Below, one piece after another: positions 16,241 through 24,920 of a DNA stretch of 31,762 bases. Source of the DNA: JBPCNH01 sp051001455 (GTDB taxonomy: Bacteria; Actinomycetota; CADDZG01; WHSQ01); NCBI GenBank assembly GCA_051001455.1, contig JBPCNH010000032.1, positions 1 through 31,762 of the forward strand, in the 5' to 3' direction. The position numbers and the translations under genes are program-made. The notes below the pieces were generated by a model. The model saw only the letters and a list, made by a program, of their open reading frames with translations. It searched no databases and was not told the DNA's origin. Numbering within the stretch: the first letter of the stretch is position 1; each line of letters starts with the position of its first letter.

Positions 16241-18399
16241 TAGAGGCCGTCGTCAAGGCGAACCGGACGCGCGAGCCCGAGCACTCGGTCCTATTCCGGG
16301 TCGTGGTGCTGGCGGCTGTTTGTGTCGGCGCTCTCTCGTTGGCGGCGGTCGAGGCCGTAAGCGTCGGCACGGCCCTAGTCGTGGTCGCCGCGCTGATGTT
16401 GGCTTACTGGGTCTCGTACGTGAGACGTGAGGCCGACAACTGGCACATCAAGATCGCTCTCACGGCGGCGGCGCTGTTCGCACTCGTTCGGTTCCTCGGA
16501 CAACTCGGTGGGGTTGCGACGCTTGACGAGGTGCGCTTCCCGCTGGCGGATCTCTTCTTGTGGGTGCAGGTGATCCACGGCTTCGATCTGCCACAGCGGC
16601 GTGACCTCAACTTCTCGCTCGGTTCTTCGCTGACGTTGATGGCGGTGGCGGGATCCGTGTCCCAGGACATGACCTATGCGATCTTCCTCGTGGTGTACGC
16701 CGTGCTCGCCATCAGCGCGTTGGCGCTGTCCTACCGGTCGAGCCTGTCGAGTGGGACCGCAGCGACGTTCGAGAAAGAGAGCCAGAGCACTACTTCTACT
16801 TCTTCCCGTCCGGCCTGGCTACCCGAGGCCTCGAGAGCGGTAGTGACAACGCTAGTAGCCGCCACCATCTTGTTCCTGGTGATCCCACAACCTCAGACCG
16901 TCCGCAGCTTCGCGCTGCCGTTCTCGCTGGGATCGGGCTTAGGTGTGTTCAGTGGAGGCAACCCGGTCAACCCCGGTTTCTCCGAAGGCTCGCCGTCGTC
17001 CCGGTCCGGCGCGGGGGCCTCGTTCCACGGCTTCGGACAGAGCATGGACCTGAACGTGCGTGGCGATCTTCCGGATGACCTCGTGATGAGGGTGCGTGCC
17101 ACGCAGGCCGCGATGTGGCGATCAGGTGTATTCGATAGGTACGACGGCCGGACGTGGACCGGTCCGGAGGCCGACCCGGAGCCGCTTCCCGACCGCCTGC
17201 CCGTCGCCTACCCCGTGGAGTTCAGGGATCTCGGTCCGCGGGTGTCGATATCCCAGACCTTCTATCTGGAGGCCGAGCTACCGAACGCGATCTTCGCCGC
17301 GTCGCAACCGGACAGCGTTTGGTACGAGGGCGGCTTGTTCATCGACTCGCTGGGGATCCTGCGCACCGCCTCGACCCTCACCCCCGGTGGGGTGTACAGC
17401 GTGGTGTCGAGCAGGGGAGCGGCCACCGCGCAACAGCTCCGGGCAGCGGAATCAGACGAGGTGCCGGAGAAGGTCGCGCGCTACCTGCAGGTACCGGACT
17501 CGTTGCCGGAGCGGGTTGGCCAGCTGGCGCAAGAGATAACCCGCGGCACGAACAATCGGTACGACCAGGTGAAGGCGATGGAGGCGTATCTCGCCGAGAG
17601 GTACCGGTACACGATCGAATCTCCGATCGCTCCACCGGGCCGCGACTCGATCGATCATTTCCTCTTCGATACCGACGTCGGTTACTGCGAGCAGTTCGCA
17701 TCGGCGACGGCCATCATGTTGAGAACCCTCGGCGTACCGGCCCGGGTAGCCGTGGGCTTCACTCCCGGAACGCGCAATGCCTTCACGGGTCTGTACGAGG
17801 TCAAAGCGAGTGACGCTCACGCGTGGGTCGAGGTGTGGTTCCCGGGTCTCGGGTGGTACGAGTTCGATCCGACGTTCGACATACCACCCGCTCAGATGGA
17901 GCTGGGAGAGGTCCTTCCACTCGCTCGCGTCATCGGTTTCGCCGTCGAGCAGCTCCGGGGATTCCTTCCTGCGGGAGGCCTGGGGATACTGCGCACCGCG
18001 ATGATCGTCGCGATCGGGGGAGCCGCTGCTCTATGGCTCGTCCTGCTCCTCAGAGGACGTCGTCGCCGTCCCGCTCCGGCTGCAAGGACGCTCGCCGACA
18101 AGGGACAACTCGGGAAGGCTTTCCTCGCTCTGGAAGAAGCGTTGGCGACCGCCGGCGCGCCGAGACGTCCGCACGAGACCGTGCGGGAGACCATCCACAG
18201 AGCCGCCCAGAAGGCAGGCAGCGACGAGCAACAGGCGGCGTCGGTCGTCGAGACGCATCTCTACGCGCGCGAAGGGGTGCCGCCGGAGCACGCGCAGAAG
18301 GTGGCCTCGCATCTCAAAGGACTTGCCCGCACGATCGTGCAACAGGCTCGCGGGACGGCGGCAGGGCACATGGCAGACTCGTTGCCGTCACGGAGTTGA
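16225..18399 (+). CDS. TgpA-type membrane transglutaminase-like protein with DUF4129 tail
   Basis: A 724-residue protein from ATG 16225 (the frame is open earlier but overlaps the DUF58 gene deeply). The N-terminus has five to six membrane helices up to ~residue 230 and the central region is extracytoplasmic. The transglutaminase-like core has the Cys-His-Asp triad: Cys488 in VGYCEQFASATAIMLRTLGV, His532 in KASDAHAWVEVW and Asp548 in YEFDPTF. Another helix (ILRTAMIVAIGGAAALWLVL) is followed by a cytoplasmic DUF4129 segment (LGKAFLALEEAL and TVRETIHRAA). Family members are thiol proteases or transglutaminases of the envelope and work with the adjacent MoxR and DUF58 proteins. Substrate unknown. 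Confidence 0.93.
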   Translation: MSGRLIEAVVKANRTREPEHSVLFRVVVLAAVCVGALSLAAVEAVSVGTALVVVAALMLAYWVSYVRREADNWHIKIALTAAALFALVRFLGQLGGVATLDEVRFPLADLFLWVQVIHGFDLPQRRDLNFSLGSSLTLMAVAGSVSQDMTYAIFLVVYAVLAISALALSYRSSLSSGTAATFEKESQSTTSTSSRPAWLPEASRAVVTTLVAATILFLVIPQPQTVRSFALPFSLGSGLGVFSGGNPVNPGFSEGSPSSRSGAGASFHGFGQSMDLNVRGDLPDDLVMRVRATQAAMWRSGVFDRYDGRTWTGPEADPEPLPDRLPVAYPVEFRDLGPRVSISQTFYLEAELPNAIFAASQPDSVWYEGGLFIDSLGILRTASTLTPGGVYSVVSSRGAATAQQLRAAESDEVPEKVARYLQVPDSLPERVGQLAQEITRGTNNRYDQVKAMEAYLAERYRYTIESPIAPPGRDSIDHFLFDTDVGYCEQFASATAIMLRTLGVPARVAVGFTPGTRNAFTGLYEVKASDAHAWVEVWFPGLGWYEFDPTFDIPPAQMELGEVLPLARVIGFAVEQLRGFLPAGGLGILRTAMIVAIGGAAALWLVLLLRGRRRRPAPAARTLADKGQLGKAFLALEEALATAGAPRRPHETVRETIHRAAQKAGSDEQQAASVVETHLYAREGVPPEHAQKVASHLKGLARTIVQQARGTAAGHMADSLPSRS

Positions 18400-18412
18400 G
18401 GGAAGGGTAACG

Positions 18413-18940
18413 ATGGGAACCCAAGATCTAGCAGTCATCACGGTTGTCGGAGACGACCGTCCGGGCATCGTCGCCTCGGTATCGAAGGCACTCTTCGAGG
18501 CCGGGTGCAACCTCGAGGACGTGACATCGACCATCCTCCGTGGTCACTTCTCCATGATGTTGATGGTTCGCTCGCCGGACGGGGTCGAAGACCTGGGATC
18601 GAGGATCGAACCCGCCCTCGTGGCCCAAGGCTTGAGTGTGACGGTGAGGGCCGTCGAGGAAGCGGCGGTTGATGTAGCGCCGCCGACCCACATGGTGTCG
18701 GTGTACGGGGCCGACAAGCCCGGGATCGTCTACCGCGTGGCCGAGGCCTTGTCCGCTGCCGGAGCCAACGTCACCGATCTCACCTCGCGCGTCATAGGCG
18801 ATCCCGCAGCACCCGTCTACGCGCTGATGATCGAGGTTGCGGTTCCCTCCGATCGGGACGCGGAGACTCTCCTGGAGGGTGTCCGGTCCGAGCTGGAGGT
18901 CGACCTCAGCGTTCACCCGATCGAGGCCGATCTTCTCTGA
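18413..18940 (+). CDS. Double ACT-domain protein (GcvR-like regulator)
   Basis: A 175-residue protein with two ACT domains back to back: residues ~5-80, starting DLAVITVVGDDRPGIVASVS, and ~92-172, starting HMVSVYGADKPGIVYRVAEA. Both have the D-x-PGI(V) turn that binds small ligands, usually amino acids. The architecture matches GcvR-type regulators of glycine metabolism and related actinobacterial ACT proteins; there is no DNA-binding domain. The ATG at 18413 has a strong AGGGAAGGG ribosome binding site, which rules out the longer frame from 18323. It overlaps def by one base (TGATG). The ligand is unknown. Confidence 0.9.
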   Translation: MGTQDLAVITVVGDDRPGIVASVSKALFEAGCNLEDVTSTILRGHFSMMLMVRSPDGVEDLGSRIEPALVAQGLSVTVRAVEEAAVDVAPPTHMVSVYGADKPGIVYRVAEALSAAGANVTDLTSRVIGDPAAPVYALMIEVAVPSDRDAETLLEGVRSELEVDLSVHPIEADLL

Positions 18941-19437
18941 TGCCGATCCGCCCAGTTGTGCAGCTGCCGGAGCGCGTCTTGAAACAGGTGGCGATCCCAC
19001 TAGGGGATGCCGGGGACGACCTGCTGGCCCGCGATCTCGTCGACACGATGAGGGCTTCGCCGGCGTGCGTTGGGCTGGCTGCGCCCCAGATAGGCGTCTC
19101 CAAGCGCGCTTTCGCTTTGGATGTCAGCGAGCATCCGAAGACGAAGCGATGTCACGGTTTGGTCGTCATGTTCGATCCCGTCATCGTCGAGTTCAGCGGC
19201 CGCAAGGTCGGGCGGGAGGGATGTATGTCGGTACCCGACCTCACCGCCAACGTGGTTCGTTCTGACGAGATCGTGGTGCAGGGGAGGTCACCTGATGGTG
19301 ACGAACTCGTGATCGCCACGAGCGGTTTCGAGGCCCGGGCATTCCAACACGAGATCGATCATCTCGATGGGATGTTGATCCTCGACCGGGTCCAGTCTCT
19401 GGCGACGGACGTGTTCGCGCGGAAGGTGTATCGCTGA
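18940..19437 (+). CDS. def: Peptide deformylase
   Basis: A 165-residue metalloenzyme that removes the formyl group from nascent proteins. All three motifs are present: GLAAPQIG (residues 45-52), EGCMSVP with metal ligand Cys95, and QHEIDHLDG with metal ligands His137 and His141 and catalytic Glu138. Motif 1 usually reads GxGLAAPQ, and here the first Gly is Cys (CVGLAAPQ), a mild variant. The start codon shares its A with the stop of the ACT gene. No methionyl-tRNA formyltransferase gene is nearby in this window. Confidence 0.95.
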   Translation: MPIRPVVQLPERVLKQVAIPLGDAGDDLLARDLVDTMRASPACVGLAAPQIGVSKRAFALDVSEHPKTKRCHGLVVMFDPVIVEFSGRKVGREGCMSVPDLTANVVRSDEIVVQGRSPDGDELVIATSGFEARAFQHEIDHLDGMLILDRVQSLATDVFARKVYR

Positions 19438-19443
19438 CGCCGG

Positions 19444-21066
19444 TTACTCGTCCGACGGCACGGTTTCGTTCTCGGAAGTAACAGGTTTGAGGTCGCTCGT
19501 TCTTCGTCCGATCCGCCGCGAGCGGCTCAGGCGGTCCCGGCCGGCCCTCTTGGATTCGTACAGCGCTTCGTCGGCGGCCATGATGAGAGCTTCAGCGTCC
19601 CCCGCGTGCGTCGGGTAGGTCGCCACTCCGGCACTGGCTTTCACCGCCGCGCCGGCGTCAAGCGCATTAACGGCTCCGCGGAGTCGCTCTCCGACCACAA
19701 GCGACTCCTTCGCCGAGCAGGCAGGAACGATGACCGCGAACTCTTCACCGCCGTACCGAGCCGGGGTGTCGAAATCCCGGCAGATCTCGATCAGCGCGCG
19801 ACCGACGTCACGGAGCACCTCGTCGCCAGCTTGGTGCCCGAGGGTGTCGTTGAACTCCTTGAAGTGATCGATGTCGAGCATCATCAGGGTGATGGGTTCG
19901 CCGTTGCGCGTCGCTCGGGAGATCTCTCGTTCCAAGGTGCTCTGGAAGGTCCGGCGGTTCGCAAGGCCCGTAAGTGGATCGGTGTTGGCCATCTGCTGCA
20001 TCTGCGCCGTCAGCTCGGCACCTTTCAGCGCCAACGCCCCATGCGCGGCGAACTGTCCGATCGCGTCGAGGACGCGTTTCTCGATCTTGCCTCCCGCATC
20101 ATCCGGGTATTCGAGTATCAGCACTCCTATGGCCTTGCCTTCGGCGCTCAGAGGGAGGATCACGAGGTTCTTCGCGAAGGGGAGAAGCGTAGAGAGGGCT
20201 GGGTTCCCGTCGCCCAGCGAGCGCAGGAGCCGTCTCTCTTTCGAGGAGCACACGTTCGAGATGATCTCGTCCATTCCCGAGGGGAGTTCGGCGGCCTTGC
20301 CGGGACCTCGATAGGCAAGGAGGTGCGTGGCTTCCCCCTCGACCTTTATGACCGCCCCGCGCTTGAACCCGAAGGAATCCGCCACGTGCTCGAGCAGCGT
20401 CGCTGCTACCAATCCCGGATGGCCGGCGTCTTGAAGCGCCGCGGCCATGCCGGCGAGGTCCTCGAGGTCGGCTTTGCGGCGTCGCAGCTCCCGCTCGTTC
20501 AGAGCGGAGAAGGTTGCCGTGCCGATGGCGATCATCCAGAAGGCCAGCACGTTGAAGACCGAGGTGCGGGTGAACTCGGGACTGTCTGGAGACATCTCGC
20601 CCACGGCGCCGGACGGCGCGATGAGCGCCGCCGCTTGGGCGTAGAACACCACGAAGAACAACAGTGAATGCCACAACGCGACCTTGAGTCCGGTGCGGTA
20701 GGAGGCCAGCAGCGTGACTGCTACGAGATGTAGGTACACGAGGAAGCGCAAGGGGCTCTGCGTTCCGCCGGTTGCGTACATCGCCCATGCCAGGTAGATC
20801 CCATCGATCAGGAGCAGGCCGCCGACGATCATCAGGGACCGGCCCCTGTCCGTCCGGCGCGCCGACTCGAAAACGGCAGAAACCGTTACGTACGCGGTCG
20901 TGACCAGCAGTAGGTCGGTAAGCGAACGTCCGAGGATCTGCTCGGCGAAGAGGCCGGACGCGAGCACGACGAGAGCGAATCCGATCCGCAGTGCTTGAAG
21001 ATAGGCGACGCGCTCGCCGAGGGAAACCAGATCTCCTGGAGGCGTGTCGACGTGTTGGCGCTGCAT
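19444..21066 (-). CDS. Membrane-bound GAF-GGDEF diguanylate cyclase
   Basis: A 540-residue protein with about six N-terminal membrane helices (~25-200, e.g. ALRIGFALVVLASGLFAEQI), a GAF-like sensor (~210-365) and a C-terminal GGDEF domain (~375-520). The active-site loop is RYGGEEFAVIVP (GGEEF at 439-443), and an RxxD inhibitory site, RDFD at 430-433, stands five residues before it, exactly the PleD-type spacing. DTLGHQAGDEVLRDVGRAL and LMMLDIDHFKEFNDTLG complete the catalytic core. It should make c-di-GMP from two GTP with product feedback inhibition. ATG 21066 has an AGGGGAG ribosome binding site. It converges with def and lies 31 nt after the repeat protein on the same strand. Confidence 0.95.
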   Translation of the reverse strand: MQRQHVDTPPGDLVSLGERVAYLQALRIGFALVVLASGLFAEQILGRSLTDLLLVTTAYVTVSAVFESARRTDRGRSLMIVGGLLLIDGIYLAWAMYATGGTQSPLRFLVYLHLVAVTLLASYRTGLKVALWHSLLFFVVFYAQAAALIAPSGAVGEMSPDSPEFTRTSVFNVLAFWMIAIGTATFSALNERELRRRKADLEDLAGMAAALQDAGHPGLVAATLLEHVADSFGFKRGAVIKVEGEATHLLAYRGPGKAAELPSGMDEIISNVCSSKERRLLRSLGDGNPALSTLLPFAKNLVILPLSAEGKAIGVLILEYPDDAGGKIEKRVLDAIGQFAAHGALALKGAELTAQMQQMANTDPLTGLANRRTFQSTLEREISRATRNGEPITLMMLDIDHFKEFNDTLGHQAGDEVLRDVGRALIEICRDFDTPARYGGEEFAVIVPACSAKESLVVGERLRGAVNALDAGAAVKASAGVATYPTHAGDAEALIMAADEALYESKRAGRDRLSRSRRIGRRTSDLKPVTSENETVPSDE

Positions 21067-21097
21067 GCTCCCCCTGCCCTGATTCAGTTGACCGCGG

Positions 21098-21874
21098 CTA
21101 CGAGAAGCTCAGCAGTTCTCCATCCACATCCAAAGCGGCCATCGCGAGCTTCGGGTCCTTGTTGTCGATCCTGTTCTGTATCAACAGGAAAGCGATCACC
21201 AGGAGCGTTAATGCAAGCGGGAAAACGAACCGTTTCGCTGCTTCTATGGCCGCCTCGAGCAGCTCTGCCGGCGTACGAGCCAAGTAGCTCCACCCGGCAG
21301 CGAGCGCGGGGGCTTCGGCGATGCCGATGTACCTGGCTTTCGAACCGATGAGCGGGAACGGGGTGCGGGAGGCGGAGGTTGCTGCGCCCCTCTCGGCGAG
21401 GGTCGGGCTCTCGCCTTTAGATCCGTTCTTCTTGTTGCCATCGTCGGTCTGGCGGTTGGTCGCCCCCCCGGTCACTCCGCCGATGGCGTCGAGAGTGTCT
21501 TCGATGGTCTGATCGGCGGCTTTGCCTATCGTTCTCACGGTGTCCCCGGCGGTGGCAGAGGTGTCGGTGATCGTATCTCCGGCCTCTCCGGTGGTGTTCT
21601 TCACGATGCCGCCGAGAGGCCCGCCGACGGTGTCCCCGACCGTGCTACCGGTGTCGGTGACGAAGTCGCCGACCTTGCCACCCGTCTCCGTCGCCGTGTC
21701 TGCGATCTTGTCGGTGGTGTCCTTCACCACGCTCAGCTGTGCCGAGGCGGCAGGTGCGAGAGTGAGGGACAGGACCATCCCCAGGGCGAAAGCGCCGCTC
21801 AAGCGACGTCCCATCTCCGAGGGGCGGCGGCGGAGCGCCATCGTCCTTGCCTGTCGTTCCGAAAGGTTATCCAT
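21098..21874 (-). CDS. Exported, membrane-anchored protein with 11-residue D/T-rich repeats, function unknown
   Basis: A 258-residue product. A signal peptide (basic start, hydrophobic GAFALGMVLSLTLAPAASA) is cleaved near residue 45. Residues ~49-136 are imperfect 11-residue repeats rich in Asp, Thr, Gly and Val. A Ser/Gly/Lys linker follows, and a C-terminal membrane helix (~217-233, FVFPLALTLLVIAFLLI) with a short tail. The repeats recall LEA-like amphipathic 11-mers or phase-separated surface stalks, but I know no matching family. Two alternative starts, at 21841 and 21814, would give a more ordinary-length signal peptide. It probably shares a transcript with the downstream diguanylate cyclase and diverges from argC. 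Confidence 0.7.
   Translation of the reverse strand: MDNLSERQARTMALRRRPSEMGRRLSGAFALGMVLSLTLAPAASAQLSVVKDTTDKIADTATETGGKVGDFVTDTGSTVGDTVGGPLGGIVKNTTGEAGDTITDTSATAGDTVRTIGKAADQTIEDTLDAIGGVTGGATNRQTDDGNKKNGSKGESPTLAERGAATSASRTPFPLIGSKARYIGIAEAPALAAGWSYLARTPAELLEAAIEAAKRFVFPLALTLLVIAFLLIQNRIDNKDPKLAMAALDVDGELLSFS
21467..21730 (-). repeat. Eight imperfect 11-codon (33-bp) repeats in the exported protein
   Basis: Units read, in order, VVKDTTDKIAD, TATETGGKVGD, FVTDTGSTVGD, TVGGPLGGIVK, then looser copies around NTTGEAGDTIT, DTSATAGDTVR, TIGKAADQTIE and DTLDAIGGVTG. The period of 11 is clearest in the first three (each ends in Asp). Confidence 0.7.
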
Positions 21875-21921
21875 TACTTCCAGATATCGGGAGATGCTGC
21901 AGGCAACTTTAACCAGGCCGA

Positions 21922-21961
21922 AGTGAATCTCTATGCAGATTTATGTATATAGTGCATCACT
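21922..21961 (+). promoter_or_regulatory. argC promoter with ARG-box-like operator; mRNA probably leaderless
   Basis: TGAAT-N4-ATGCA at 21924-21937 fits the ARG-box half-site plan, and TGTAT..TGCAT (21944-21957) may be a second, weaker half-box pair. A TATAGT -10 element (21948-21953) lies 8 nt before the argC ATG, and no Shine-Dalgarno is present. ArgR binding here would cover the promoter. ArgR is encoded in the same operon. Site assignment is by eye. Confidence 0.45.
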
Positions 21962-22927
21962 ATGGGAGCTACAGCAGCGGTATTGGGTGCATCAGGATAC
22001 AGCGGGGGCGAGATCCTTCGGCTCCTTTTCGGCCATCCGGGTCTCGAGGTGGTGGCGGCGGCGGGGGATACCCGCAGCGGGGAGCCGATCGCGGAGGTCC
22101 ATCCCCACCTGGCCGGCCACTGCGCCGAGCGTTTCGGCACCTCGACGGAGGCCGTGACGGCCGAGGTCGACGTCTTGTTCTCCTGTCTCCCCTCGGGTTC
22201 CTCCACCGCTCTGCTCAACGGTGCCCGCGCCGCCTGTGTCGTAGACCTCGGGGACGACCACCGTGCTTCGCCGGGTTGGACCTACGGCCTTACCGAATAT
22301 GTGCGGAGTTCCATGCCGGCCGAGCGGGTGGCCAACCCCGGGTGTTATCCGACCGCAGCGCTGTTGGGCCTGTTGCCGTTCGCGCTGGCCGGGGCGATGG
22401 AAGGGTCGGTGACGATCACCGGGCTCTCGGGTGTCTCCGGGGCGGGGCGAGGCCCGGCGGATCATCTGAGCTTTGCCCACATGACCGGAGGTGTCTCTGC
22501 TTACGGACCAACGGAGCATCGCCATGTTCCCGAGATCGAGCGAGGGTTGGCCGGCATCGGAGGCTTCGAGGGGCCCGTCTCCTTCATCCCACATCTCGTG
22601 CCTATGTCACGCGGGCTCCTCGTTACAGCCCGGGCCGGGGTGACACCAGGATTCACCGATGAAGATGCGCGCCGTCTCCTCGAGTCCCGTTACGGAGAAG
22701 AGCGCTTCGTGCACGTCCTCGAGCACTGGCCCGGGACGAAGGCCGTAGCGGGAACCAACCACGCGCTCGTTCACGCCCGCGTCGACGCTCGGAACTCTCT
22801 CCTTCTCTGTTCGGTAGCGATAGACAACCTCGGTAAGGGAGCGGCAGGACAGGCGATCCAGAACGCGAACCTGGCGCTCGGTCTCGACGAACATCTGGGC
22901 CTGGAGGGACTGGCGGCATGGCCGTGA
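21962..22927 (+). CDS. argC: N-acetyl-gamma-glutamyl-phosphate reductase
   Basis: A 321-residue NADPH-dependent enzyme for the third step of arginine synthesis, reducing N-acetylglutamyl phosphate to the semialdehyde. The N-terminal Rossmann loop is VLGASGYSGGEILRLLFGHP, and the catalytic Cys128 lies in VANPGCYPTAALLGLLPF. GLSGVSGAGRGPADHLSFAH and FIPHLVPMSRGLLVTARA are the other family blocks. It is the first gene of the operon. The start has no ribosome binding site, and the proposed -10 box ends 8 nt upstream. argJ begins inside its last codons (10-nt overlap). Confidence 0.97.
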   Translation: MGATAAVLGASGYSGGEILRLLFGHPGLEVVAAAGDTRSGEPIAEVHPHLAGHCAERFGTSTEAVTAEVDVLFSCLPSGSSTALLNGARAACVVDLGDDHRASPGWTYGLTEYVRSSMPAERVANPGCYPTAALLGLLPFALAGAMEGSVTITGLSGVSGAGRGPADHLSFAHMTGGVSAYGPTEHRHVPEIERGLAGIGGFEGPVSFIPHLVPMSRGLLVTARAGVTPGFTDEDARRLLESRYGEERFVHVLEHWPGTKAVAGTNHALVHARVDARNSLLLCSVAIDNLGKGAAGQAIQNANLALGLDEHLGLEGLAAWP

Positions 22928-24054
22928 GATGGCCGGCAGGGATCCGCTCCGCAGGGGTGGCGTGTGGGATCAAAGACGAGGGCCTCGATCTCGGTTTGTT
23001 GGTCGCCGACCGTTCGGTGACGTGGGCGGGTGCATTCACCACCAACGCGACTGCAGCCGCGCCCGTGCGGTGGAGCCGGGCTCGGCTGGGTCGTCCGGTG
23101 CGTGCTCTGGTGGTCAACAGCGGCAACGCGAATGCTTGCACCGGAGAGGCAGGTGAGCGCGCGGTGGCCGACACGGCTGCCCGCGTCGCCACCGAGCTGG
23201 GCTGTTCCCCTGCGGAGGTTCTGGTCGCCTCGACCGGACCGATAGGCATCGATCTGCCCGTGGAGAAGGTGCTGGCCGGTATAGGGAGCGCGGCTGCAGC
23301 GCTAGGCCCGGCGAGCGACACCTTCGCGCACTCGATCCTCACGACGGATAGCGGCATCAAGACGTCCGTTCGATCCGCCGACGGTTGCTCGATCGTAGGG
23401 GTAGCCAAAGGGGCTGCCATGATCGCTCCCAACATGGCCACGATGCTGGCGTTCATCGTGACCGACGCCGATCTCTCGCAGGAGGTGCTTCAAGACCACG
23501 TGAGCGGCGCGGTGGACGAGAGCTTCTGCCGTATCTCGGTGGATGGGTGTGCGAGCACCAACGATTCGGTGTTCCTGCTGGCTACCGGTGGAACCGTCCC
23601 CGGACAGGGGTTCGCCGCGGCCTTGCGAGAGGTCTGCTGGGACCTTGCCGAGCAGATCGTGCGCGATGCCGAAGGGGGAACGAAGTTGATCCGTATCGAG
23701 GTTGCCGGCGCTACCGACGATGCTTCGGCCGTTGCGATCGCGAGAGGGATCTCCGACTCGGTGTTGTGGCGCGCCGCTGCGGGGGGCGGTGACCCCAACT
23801 GGGGGCGAGTTCTGGCCGCGGCAGGTGCAGTCGATCCGGGACTAGATCCGGCGAAGATCTCTCTGTCGCTCGGACCGGCAACGGTCTTCTCCCACGGGCG
23901 TCCTACCGGCGGTCTCGACGTCGCCACCAAGGCGATGGACGGTGAAGAGTTCACCGTCCGGATCGTGGTGGGAGAGGGCAGTGGGTCGGCAACCTTCTTG
24001 ACCTGTGATCTCACCGAGGCTTACGTCACTTTGAACGCGGGCGGTATGTCGTGA
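22918..24054 (+). CDS. argJ: Bifunctional glutamate N-acetyltransferase / amino-acid acetyltransferase
   Basis: A 378-residue ArgJ precursor that self-cleaves into two chains before Thr175 in the APNMATMLAFI motif. It transfers acetyl from N-acetylornithine to glutamate (and possibly from acetyl-CoA), giving the cyclic pathway. The oxyanion-hole pair is in VASTGPIGIDLP (the expected TG doublet). Other family blocks are VNSGNANACTG and GGDPNWGRVLAAAG. The end, LTEAYVTLNAGGMS, is close to the usual YV.iN terminus. ATG 22918 overlaps argC by 10 nt; its stop overlaps argB as GTGA. Confidence 0.96.
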   Translation: MAVRWPAGIRSAGVACGIKDEGLDLGLLVADRSVTWAGAFTTNATAAAPVRWSRARLGRPVRALVVNSGNANACTGEAGERAVADTAARVATELGCSPAEVLVASTGPIGIDLPVEKVLAGIGSAAAALGPASDTFAHSILTTDSGIKTSVRSADGCSIVGVAKGAAMIAPNMATMLAFIVTDADLSQEVLQDHVSGAVDESFCRISVDGCASTNDSVFLLATGGTVPGQGFAAALREVCWDLAEQIVRDAEGGTKLIRIEVAGATDDASAVAIARGISDSVLWRAAAGGGDPNWGRVLAAAGAVDPGLDPAKISLSLGPATVFSHGRPTGGLDVATKAMDGEEFTVRIVVGEGSGSATFLTCDLTEAYVTLNAGGMS

Positions 24055-24920
24055 CGCAACTCGTTGAAGAGGCCGGTTACAAGGCAGGGATCCTCGCGGA
24101 GGCCCTCCCTTACATCCGTCGTTACCGAGGACAAACCGTCGTGCTGAAGATCGGCGGCGCGCCGTTAGACGACCCTCTCCGGGCGGCACTGGTCGCCGGC
24201 GACATCGCGCTGTTGTCGATGGTTGGTATCGAGGTGGTGGTCGTCCATGGGGGCGGGCCGCAGGTGAGCGCGGCGATGGTGCGCGTGGGGATCGAGCCGC
24301 GTTTCATCGGCGGGCTCCGCTATACCGATGACGAGGCCATCCATATCGTCCAGCAGGTCCTCACAGGTTCCATCAATCCGGCTCTGGTCGCCCGGCTCAA
24401 CGCTTCTGGGATACGGGCCGTAGGTTGTGCCGGCACCGATGCCGGATTGCTCCGCGCCGAGGCGAGCTCGGCGCCTTCCGGTGAGTCATTGGGACGCGTC
24501 GGCCGGGTGACGGATGTCAATGGGACTTATCTGCGTGACCTGCTTGCCGGGGGGTACACCCCGGTGGTGGCATCTGTAGCCGTGGACGAGCATGGGCGCG
24601 CCCTGAACGTCAACGCGGACGAGGTCGCGGGAGCTGTGGCGGCGGCCTTGGGCGCTTCCAAGGTGGTGTTCCTCACGAATGTCGAGGGTCTCTATCGCGA
24701 CCTCGGCGACAGCGGCTCGTTGATCTCCGAGTTGAAGAGCGGGGAGCTCGGAGCGATGCTCGATGATCTGTCGCCGGGCATCCGACCGAAGGTGGCAGGC
24801 GCCTTGCAAGCGTTGAGCGGAGGCGTCCCCAAGGCGCACATCCTCGATGGACGGGTAGATCATGCACTGTTGCTCGAGATCTTCACCGATAGCGGGATAG
24901 GGACCCAGGTGACGGCATGA
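24051..24920 (+). CDS. argB: Acetylglutamate kinase
   Basis: A 289-residue amino acid kinase-fold enzyme that phosphorylates N-acetylglutamate. The ATP-site Lys is in VVLKIGG, and substrate loops are VVVHGGGPQVS and LNVNADEVAGAVAAALGASK. The C-terminal block is PKAHILDGRVDHALLLEIFT. The ~20-residue N-terminal helix (VEEAGYKAGILAEALPYIRR) is typical of hexameric, arginine-inhibited enzymes, so feedback control is likely. The residues after KIGG are APLDD where many actinobacterial and cyanobacterial enzymes have NAM. GTG start in a GTGA overlap with argJ; ATGA overlap with argD. Confidence 0.96.
   Translation: MTQLVEEAGYKAGILAEALPYIRRYRGQTVVLKIGGAPLDDPLRAALVAGDIALLSMVGIEVVVVHGGGPQVSAAMVRVGIEPRFIGGLRYTDDEAIHIVQQVLTGSINPALVARLNASGIRAVGCAGTDAGLLRAEASSAPSGESLGRVGRVTDVNGTYLRDLLAGGYTPVVASVAVDEHGRALNVNADEVAGAVAAALGASKVVFLTNVEGLYRDLGDSGSLISELKSGELGAMLDDLSPGIRPKVAGALQALSGGVPKAHILDGRVDHALLLEIFTDSGIGTQVTA

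Noticed and set aside
19606..20667. 353-codon plus-strand frame
   Set aside because: Antisense to the GGDEF gene, whose motifs and length are complete.
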